Shown here one piece after another: positions 24,901-33,900 of a DNA stretch of 64,000 nt. The notes under the pieces were generated by a model. It was not told the origin of the DNA and made no database searches. It worked only from the letters and a program-made list of their open reading frames with translations. Position 1 is the first letter of the stretch, and every line of letters starts with the position of its first letter. The translations under genes and the position numbers were made by a program. This DNA comes from Marisa cornuarietis (lineage: Eukaryota; Mollusca; Gastropoda; Architaenioglossa; Ampullariidae), in the NCBI GenBank assembly GCA_004794655.1, contig SMMW01000551.1, positions 124,001 to 188,000 of the forward strand, given 5' to 3'.

Positions 24901-27900
24901 GACAATGGTGACATTATGAGGCTTGGCTGAGACACGAATGGAGATCAGCCGGCTGGATACGGGTGTACAGCTGATGACGGCCGCGGCCACCTTCCTGTGC
25001 ACAAGGAAGCCCACGCCGTACTCATGCCTGGTGTCCTCCCCACTGTACCACAGTCTGTGGCCGTCTTCCGTCACTGTTTCCCCAAATCCTGTCCATCTGA
25101 CCTCCGCCAGTCCCACAATGTCCCACTGATACCGTTTCAGCTCGTGTGTGAGTTGGTGCACTTTTCCGCACTGGTATAACGTGCGTACCAACTTCTAAAG
25201 ACCCTCACTAAGACAGACCAGCAAAAGATCTCAGTCATCGAAGACAGCAATGGTCACCTTCTCACAGAAGGCAATGCTGTACTCAACCGATGGACAGAAT
25301 ACTGCAAGGACCTGTACAATTACCAGCTGAAGACCGACGCCAACATTCTCCAAAACAACCAGACTAGAGACAGTGAACCTGCAGACATACCAGTCCTACG
25401 GGAAGAGGTCGAAAGAGCTGTACATAGTCTGAAGGGAGGAAAGTCACCAGGCGTTGATAATGTACCAGCTGAGCTGCTCAAGCAGGGTGGGGAAGCAACT
25501 ACAAAAGCCCTAACTGTTCTGTGCCAAAGAGTCTGGGAGCGCAAGGAATGGCCCAGAGAATGGACGCAGTCACTAATCATTCCCCTCCCAAAGAAAGGAA
25601 ACAGCAAACAGTGTCAGAACTACAGAACAATAAGCCTTATCAGTCACCCAAGCAAAGTCATGCTGAAGGTCATACAGAACCGCATCAGAACCACAGCAGA
25701 AGAGCTGCTAGCAGAAGAACAGGCTGGCTTCAGACCACGTAGAAGCACAGTTGAGCAGATCTTCAACTGTCGTCTTCTTATAGAAAAGCATCTGCAGCAT
25801 CAGCGGGACCTTTACCACAACTTCATTGACTTTAAGAAGGCATTTGACAGAGTCTGGCACCAGGGGCTATGGCATGTGATGCGGAAATTCAACATTGAAG
25901 AAGGGCTTGTCCAAGTCGTTGAAGCGTTGTATAACAGCTCAACGAGTACAGTTTTGCTTAACAACCAAATAGGAGCTTACTTTCGTACCACAGTAGGGGT
26001 ACGTCAAGGATGTCCCCTATCACCCGTGTTGTTTAATATATTCTTGGAGAACATCATGCTTGAAGCTCTTCATGACCACCATACCTCCATTTCAATCGGT
26101 GGAAGACCAATCTGCAACCTACGCTTTGCAGATGATATAGATCTGTTAGCAGGTACAAACAAAGAACTGCAAGACCTCACCAACAGACTGACAGACAGCT
26201 CAAACGCATATGGAATGGAGACCAGCACAGAAAAGAGCAAAGTTATGATCAATGGCAACGGCAAAGCAGAGATCTATATGAACGGGGTACAGCTCGAAGA
26301 GGTAAGCAGCTTCAAGTACTTGGGAGCCACTCTCTCCAAGGACGGCAGCTCCACGCAAGATATCCGCATCAGGATCACAACAGCAACAGCAGCAATGGCT
26401 AGGCTAGATAGGATCTGGCATAGCCACAAGATAAGGTTCACTACCAAGTACAGGCTATACAAATCCCTGGTAGTGCCGATCCTGCTCTACGGATGCGACA
26501 CGTGGACTCTACTCGCCGAAACAGAAAGGAGAATCCAGGCATTCGAGCACAAGTGTCTGAGGAGGCTGCTCCGGATCTCATGCAAAGAACACAAAACCAA
26601 CGACTTTGTAAGAAACAAGATTGCCACACTGGTAGGACACCAGGAACCTCTACTATCAACAGTCAAGCGACGTAACCTGGTCTTCTTTGGCCATGTAACC
26701 CGGCACGACACCTTGTCGAAGACTATCCTTCAAGGCACCTTGGAGGGTGGCCGACGCCGCGGTGGTCAGAGAAAGAACTGGCTTACGAACGTCAAAGACT
26801 GGACTGGTCGTCCTGTACAGGACCTGCTGACTATTGCCCAAAATAGGCAAGAGTGGCGGGCCCTATCAGCTGCCGCGTCTATCCATGTGCTCCCCCCAAC
26901 GCCAGGTGCCAGGCAAGGGACGACTGACTGACTGATCATACATCTGGGGCCACCACAGGTGATTCTGCTCTCTCTCTAATCATTTTGCCTCTCTTGGTGA
27001 GCAGGGGATGGACATGGACAAGCGACATGTCTCTTTGCGTTCTCCATCCTGTCATCCCATGCCTTCTCCCTGTACCTCCATGAGATTTGGAATGGGACAC
27101 ACCTATGCTATATATTCCTACCTTTTTCTAGGTAAAGCCCTGGCAGTTTGTCCTTGGTACCCGGAAAGTTTTACTGTCGTATGTTTTAATTACTTGTCCT
27201 GGTCTCCAGAGTGTCTAGGGCAGCCTGGTGACGCAACGGTTAGTGCCTGTCACCAATACAGTGATGAATGGTGTCCTGGGTTCAGCTCTCGTCTCAGGGA
27301 CGCTGTTCTTTCTCTGCATGTGGCATCTGTTTTACAGAGCTGCTGCCTTGCCGTGATATAGCTTTAGCTGCTGGCTAGGTCAAAAACACCAAATCTTCCT
27401 CCTCCTCTCCAGAGTATCTGCCAGCAGTTTTTTTACAGCAGGCTCTATGTTTTCCTTGTTTTGGTCCATCCCTTGGCAGCTATTTTTTTTATTTCTAAAG
27501 AGGATAATTATTATTTTAGATTTTGGTTTAAATTTTTTGGTTAATAGTAGCCCTTTATGCCACAATACTCATTTTATATATTACCTACCATTTTATATTA
27601 TCCCTGTTCCTTACATTGGTTTTTATTAATAGTTATGTTGTGCTATATCACTTAGAGGTTTTCAAACTGTGGTACGTGTACCACTACTGGTAGGCAAAGG
27701 TATGACAGGGTGGTACACGAGCACCATGCGCCAAAATAAAAGAAAGCGTATCTATATTTTACGGGGGCTGTGTGTTCGCTGTCATTGCTGTGGGTGGTGC
27801 AAAGGCAGGAATGTCTTAGCGTCAGGATATTAAGCCATTAAGAGGGTGTCAAGAATATTGGGAACCAGACGCTAGTAATCCTGACTAACAGCACTTTGCA

Positions 27901-30900
27901 TATTTACTTCGTTTAGTAGATACGTGGGGTCTGTGGGAGTTGTGAACGCGGGTTACCATTAGTTAAAAGTTTGTCAGACGCAGAGAAAAGTCTACATATT
28001 TATACACATAACGAGATGGGTAATATACATGTTTAATGAAAGATATTTATATCATGAAATATTAACAATTAACTAACTACTGACTAAATCATCATACTAA
28101 ATACCAGCGAACCTAAGACTAAGTCCTAGACTAGTTTATATATACATTTATTCGCAAGGGGTAGGGTTGGGAGGTGATACTCGGTCAACTCAAATTGTCG
28201 AAAGTGGTACTCGTCTATAAAAGTTTGAAAACCTCTGACTTAGAGGTTTTGTTTCCTAACCTTTGAATGTATCACTACCTTGTCTCACTGTGATGTAGCC
28301 CTAGCTACTGGCACGATGTAAAACACTAACAAACATTGATGTCAATGCAAGGTGCTACAGAGGATGATATGTGACTCTTAACTGATAACTTTGTGCCATG
28401 TGAGTAGACAACAGAGATTACACAACAGAAGAACATGTAATCTAGTTTTTTGTGGGGGTGAGAACTGAAAACTATAATTGCACATATGGTCAGTAGGAAA
28501 TTTTATTTGCTTACAAAGACTTGACAAAAGCCATATTTTTCATTCTACCTAGAGTCAGAATGCAAAAGGTCAGTTTAGAAGCTAGTTTAGACTACCATGA
28601 ATCTTAGATGTTCTTGTATGAGGTTTTTTCTTTTACTTTTCAGAATTTATGGACTAGGAAGACTATTAATTATTAAGTTTAAAAAAAGAACTAACGAAGG
28701 TGATCAAGTTAAATATTGTTTCAGATCTGAGGCGACATTTGAAAATCTCTACCGAGTTGGTGCCTTTGTTCAAGATGAAGTGAAACCAATTGTCCGGGAA
28801 CGACCAGAAGAGCAGCCTTTTGCAGCACTGATGTCTGGTTTGCCAACTCCTGATCCTTCTAATTCTGATAGCTCAGAAATAGACAGTGATCTGGAAGACT
28901 TTGAAGAACTGGAATTTCGGAAGATTCCAAGGCCAAAAGTGTTTGACACTAGTGAGGAACTGGAGGAGGAAGCAAGTGAAGAAGTAGAAGAAGTGAACCA
29001 GACTAAGGATAGGTCAAGTGAGCTTGGTGTCAGCTCTGTTGCAGAAGAATTTGAAAAGATTTCACTGGTAAATGCATAGTATCTAATCTACATATGACTG
29101 ACTTTAAAAGGCAGAGGGTAGTGGGGTGGTGGATATCTTGTTTGTACTGTACTGTATTTCCCTCGAAATCAAACAGTAGAAATGGATAGAGATAACTTAT
29201 AATGGAAAGTAATTTATGTGTATGAAACAGATTCCAGAAGAGTGAAATATGTCACCAGCCATCTTGACATATCCCCATTTTTTTTTTTTTTTAGAAAAAA
29301 GAGTAAATTTAGAAAAATTCAAATCTTCAAATCAGCATCTTCCTGGGTTTTTTTTAATTAAGTGATTTAACCCCATTTAAAATTGGTTTACATAGTTCAG
29401 GGGTGAGGAACGTCTAAAATAATTTGATCCTCCCCACCAAGAAAATAGCAGATTTCAGTAATTCCATAAGCTTCTTTTCATATTAAATATTTTATATATA
29501 TGTATATATTAAGTGAGCAATAATAACGTAAATTTTAAGGGACAACTGTTTAATATTGGCTGTTGATACGGTAGCATTCATTGAAGACATCAGCTCATGC
29601 AATTAAAAAAATTATTATTGCCATTGCTGTGTACCTTTGTACAGGTCAGGCCTACAAGTGTCCAACATAATCTTTTCATGGATTTCCAAAGGATGAGCAA
29701 ATGAAAAAGCTTTGGCTAGTAAAAATTTGTTTGGGTTTATGAGTGAGTTTATTTTGTACACACTTCAAGTGGTCTGGTGGCGCAACAGTTAGCGCCTGTC
29801 ACCAATACAGTGAAGGTTGGCTGTCCTAGGTTCAGCACTCGTCTTGGGCATGCTGTTCTTTCTCTGCATGTGGAATCTGTTTACAGGGCTGGCTGCCTTG
29901 CCGTGATATAGCCTTAGTTGCTGGCTTGGCATAAAACACCAATTTCCCTCCCCACCCCCACCCCCACTCCTTATTTTGTGCACACCTAATTATGAAAAAG
30001 TGGATTGTGGTGGCTCAGAGAAGAGCACTGCCCAGCTGGGATTGAACATATTGCAAAAGTGTTAACAAAGTAAAACTACGTTTGACCAAATAGAGCAGGC
30101 TAATTTTTAGGCAGATAATTATGTATGAGCTGCAAATGGTGGTATAAATTTCAAAATGGCTGTTGGAGAAAAAAATGGTTTCCACCCCTGACATAGTTAA
30201 ATGACTTAATATCATCTCATTTTGTTTATATAGTTTCAGAGTAAAAATTATTGATTATCAATAAAATCTTGTGCAGACTGTTTTTAGTTGCAGCAGGGGC
30301 CACATATTTATACAAAACATTATGAATGTATCCCTTTTGTATCGTTTAATGCTTTTAAAAAAGTTCTTTTCAAATAATGCTACATCATTTTTTCATGAGG
30401 GTCATACCCTACTGAAGGTCTTTGATAATTTCAGCTGAGAAATATAAATTGCACATGATTACTTGCTTCTTTTTAACATTTAGAAAGTACATTTCATCAA
30501 CGGATGTAACTCAGCAGTTCTACATTTTCATTCAGCAGTTCTCTTGAACAAGCAATTTGTCTGAGTTAAAAAGATAAAAAATTTCTGTAAAAAATGTTAA
30601 AGAATAGCAGCTTCCATTGTGCTGGAAGTGGAATTGCAGAACATCTTGATTGTGTTAAAAAATATGTCCTGTATTTAAAACCAGAAAAATGAATCTGATG
30701 AAATGTCAAGAATAAACGAAAATATTCATTATACTAATACAATTTAGAAAACAAAAAAGACCAATATAACAATATGAAATCAACATTATTTTATTAATCT
30801 TCAGTTACCAGAAAATACAGTTGGAAATGGCACCTACAAAAAAGACGTTTTAAGTGCATATTGAAGCATCTCCTATGACTTATTTGAATGGGGAGTTACA

Positions 30901-33900
30901 GTTTTATATCCTTATGTTTATGGAGTAAATGATGTCATAAGAATCTCAGATCATTTTACCCTTAGTGGTTAGCCATAATGATTATAGGAATTATGGTGAA
31001 GGCCAAAAGAATTTTTTTTAAACAGATTTTTAAATTTCTTTTTTTTCTTGGGAATTTGATTGCTGCTTGTTGTTAGCTTTCAAGTCGACTGACTGTTGTC
31101 CACTTACTAGCCCTGAACTTTGCTGCAGGATATTGGGGAAACATTAGTACCTACAACTGGGACCTTTCACCCCTGTGGGTCCAGTTTTTTGTGCTAGAGG
31201 TGAGCACCCAACTGTTCTCTGGCTGGGTGACTGAGCTGGCCCCCACCTTTCTCTTTAACCATTCTTTGAACAGCAAGGATGAGGTGCATAACTGTGAGTT
31301 AGAGACAACTGAAGGGGTCTGGCCCTATTTTCTTGTTGTGGAGCGTGCAAAGCAGGATTTGCTTTAACTTTAGACTGTGGATTTAAAAATATCTTCTCAG
31401 GCTTTTTGTCTTTATAGTGCTTAAAAACTGCACAATTCCTGGCCCAGTGTGAGACAGCCTCTGAAGCTCTAAGAATATAGGATGGAAAGGTATTTGTGGA
31501 AGGTATTAAACTGTCTATTCATCAATCCCTCAATTCCTTAAGGGGTTTTATTTGTTGCCCTGACCTTGCTGGGACGTCTGAGAATGACCTCTGCTCAGAA
31601 TGGACATTACTGGGGGTTGGGAGGAGATTTTCAGATAAGGGTTACCCTGAAGAAGGATGGAAAGAAGTTGGGCCAGCTTCTCATGCTGGGGGTGAACACC
31701 AAACCTATCTTTGGCTAGGTGAGTGGGCTGGCCAACCCCTTTCTCTTCTACCATTCCTTTTTCTCTCTTACTGGACCCTTCACTTATACTTTATTCTCTT
31801 TTCCAACAAACTCTTGCCAAACTACATGCCACCCATCCCTGTCCACCTCTATGTCGTTTTGTGAAGTGGAAGGAGGTAGTACTTAGTAGGCAGAATGGGA
31901 AACACCTATGCCATGCACTCACACCTTTTACTTGGCCAACCACTACCAGTTAGCCTCTGGTGCCAGGAATCTTTTACTCTTGACATGTTTTAATCACATT
32001 TGCTGGCCTCTAAAGTAACCGCCAGCAGGGGTGGACTGCACAGTCCTGCTTCATCTATATCGTGCCTTAGTCTGCTCCAAGTTAGACTATGGTTTCATCA
32101 TCTATGGCCCTCCTTGCGAGTCCTATCTCAAATTTCTTGATCCTGTTTGTCATCAAGAGCTCTGCATCTGTTTGAGTGCCTACCACACCACTCCTGTACA
32201 AAGTTTGTACAGGGAAACTGGTAAGCCTCCACTTTCTCTTCACTGTCTGAAACTCATGCTATCCTATGTCTGTCGTCTAAAAGCTCATCCTGGAAACCCT
32301 GCTTACTGTGCTGTTTTTGGACCTCAAATGTGCTGCCCTGTATGCCATTCATACCAAGTACCAAAAACCGTTATCACTCCATGTTGCACCTCACTTACAA
32401 GCAGCTGTGGTAGATATTCTACAGGTAGTGCTTCTCCCTCTATTGCCACCTCCTCGTTGGAGACTTCCTGTTCCGGAGATTTGTCTTGATCTCACAGCCT
32501 TTAAGAAAGGTGACACCAGTGACTTCATCTTTCTCCAGCGCTTTCAAGAACTTCTTTCTTACTATCCTGGATTCTGTTCTGTCTTTACAGATGGCTCCAA
32601 AGTCCCAGACGGTGCCCCTGTAGCTGTGGCAGCAGTTCCGTCCTGCCAGCTGCAACAGGCTTCTTCAGCCTGACTTGTAGATGGCTGCTCTGTTTTCTCT
32701 GCGGAACTTAACGCCATCTTGCTAGCCTTGCAGCATGTTCACCGCTCTCAGGAGCAAAACTTTCTGATCATTTCAGACTCGTTATCTGCTCTCCAAGCTC
32801 TTCTCTCTCAATGTTCTGACCACCCCCTCATGGTCCAGATTCATACGATCCATGTAGCTCTACTCCAATGGAAAAAAGACATTGTTTTCATCTGGTATCC
32901 CAGGCAATGTTCGAGCAGACCAGGCCACAAAGGCTGCATGTCAGTCTCCTGGAAAATTACCAATATCATCAGACTGTAAATCTGTTCTCTTGGCCTATGT
33001 TCAGTCCTTGTGGCAATGCCACTGGGACACTCTGGGCCAAAACAAGTTACATGCCACCCTTCCCTCTCTTTCAGATTGCCTGCCTTCATGCCGTCCTGCG
33101 CGGCGGGAGGAGGTAGTTCTTACCAGATTAAGGGTAGGACACACCCATGCATGCACACACCTCTTACAAAGTGAACCACCGCCAGTTTGTCTTTGGTGTC
33201 AAGGAATTTTGAGTATTGTACATGTTTTAATTACTTGTCCTGGATTCCAAGTATCCGCCAGCAGTTTTTTTACTGTAGACTCCTTGTTTTGTTTTTTGTT
33301 TAGGTCCGTCCCATTGGCAGCTATTTTCACATTTTTATGGAGGATAGGGCTTTACCACAAGATTTAAGCTTTTTTATAGCTTCATAGTTGTTGGTTTTTG
33401 GTTTGTTGGTGGCTTTATGGGCCACAACACCCATTTTTACATGTCACTCACTCTTTTATGTTGTTCCTGCTCCTTGTGTTGGTTTTTTAAAATGTTATGG
33501 TTATATCACTTAGGGGTTTGTCCCTAAACATTTTAAAGCAAAATTACTTTTCTCGCCCTGAAATATATAGCCTTAGTTGCTGGCACGGCGTTGAACACAA
33601 CCAACCAACCAACCTTCATTTGGGGTCCTGGGCATGCTGGTATCCCAGCCAATGTTCGAGCGGACCAGGCCGCCAAGGCTGCATGTCAGTCTCCTGGTAA
33701 ACTACACTCGATAGTATCAGCAGACTGTAAATCTATCCTCTCGGCCTATGTTCAGTCCTTGTGGCAACTCTGGGCCAAAATAAGTTACATGGTGTCAAGA
33801 ACTTTTTAATGTTGTACATGTTTTGATTACTTGTCCTTGACTCCAGAGTATCTGCCAGCAGTTATTTACTGCAGGCTCCTTGTTTTCTTTGTTTAGGTCC

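Larger units (their letters stand above)
23995..26944. mobile_element. RTE-clade LINE, nearly intact but with its 5' half inverted (twin-primed)
   Basis: A single target-site duplication, ATCATACATC (23995-24004 and 26935-26944), encloses two halves of one element. The right half (about 25186-26934, plus) holds the reverse transcriptase and the 3' end with a (GACT)n tail. The left half (25191 to 24005, minus) holds the apurinic-like endonuclease. The two halves overlap by 27 nt of element sequence (24004-24030 inverted; 25186-25212), and the junction contains the palindrome GTAC. Both frames are open, so the insertion is recent. It lies in ATG13 intron 5. Confidence 0.9.
27050..28345 (+). mobile_element. 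RNase H-type LINE 3' fragment carrying nested SINE and hAT insertions
   Basis: Pieces at 27050-27216, 27406-27657 and 28238-28345 align in order with the LINE copies at 33120-33610 and 33790-34131. They cover the Cys-rich C-terminus ('PGSLPWYPESFTVVCFNYLSW'-like), the 3' UTR and the tail 'ATGTAGCCCTAGCTACTGGC'. It is interrupted by a SINE (27217-27405) and a hAT MITE (27658-28237). Confidence 0.7.

Noticed and set aside
27217..27310. Possible tRNA gene (A and B box-like motifs)
   Set aside because: The cloverleaf is not preserved, and the sequence continues into a SINE body and LINE tail with target-site duplications; it is a SINE head, not a tRNA gene.
31496..31864. 122-codon plus-strand ORF
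   Set aside because: It spans repeat sequence leading into a decayed LINE; no recognised domain, and the frame does not match the LINE protein.
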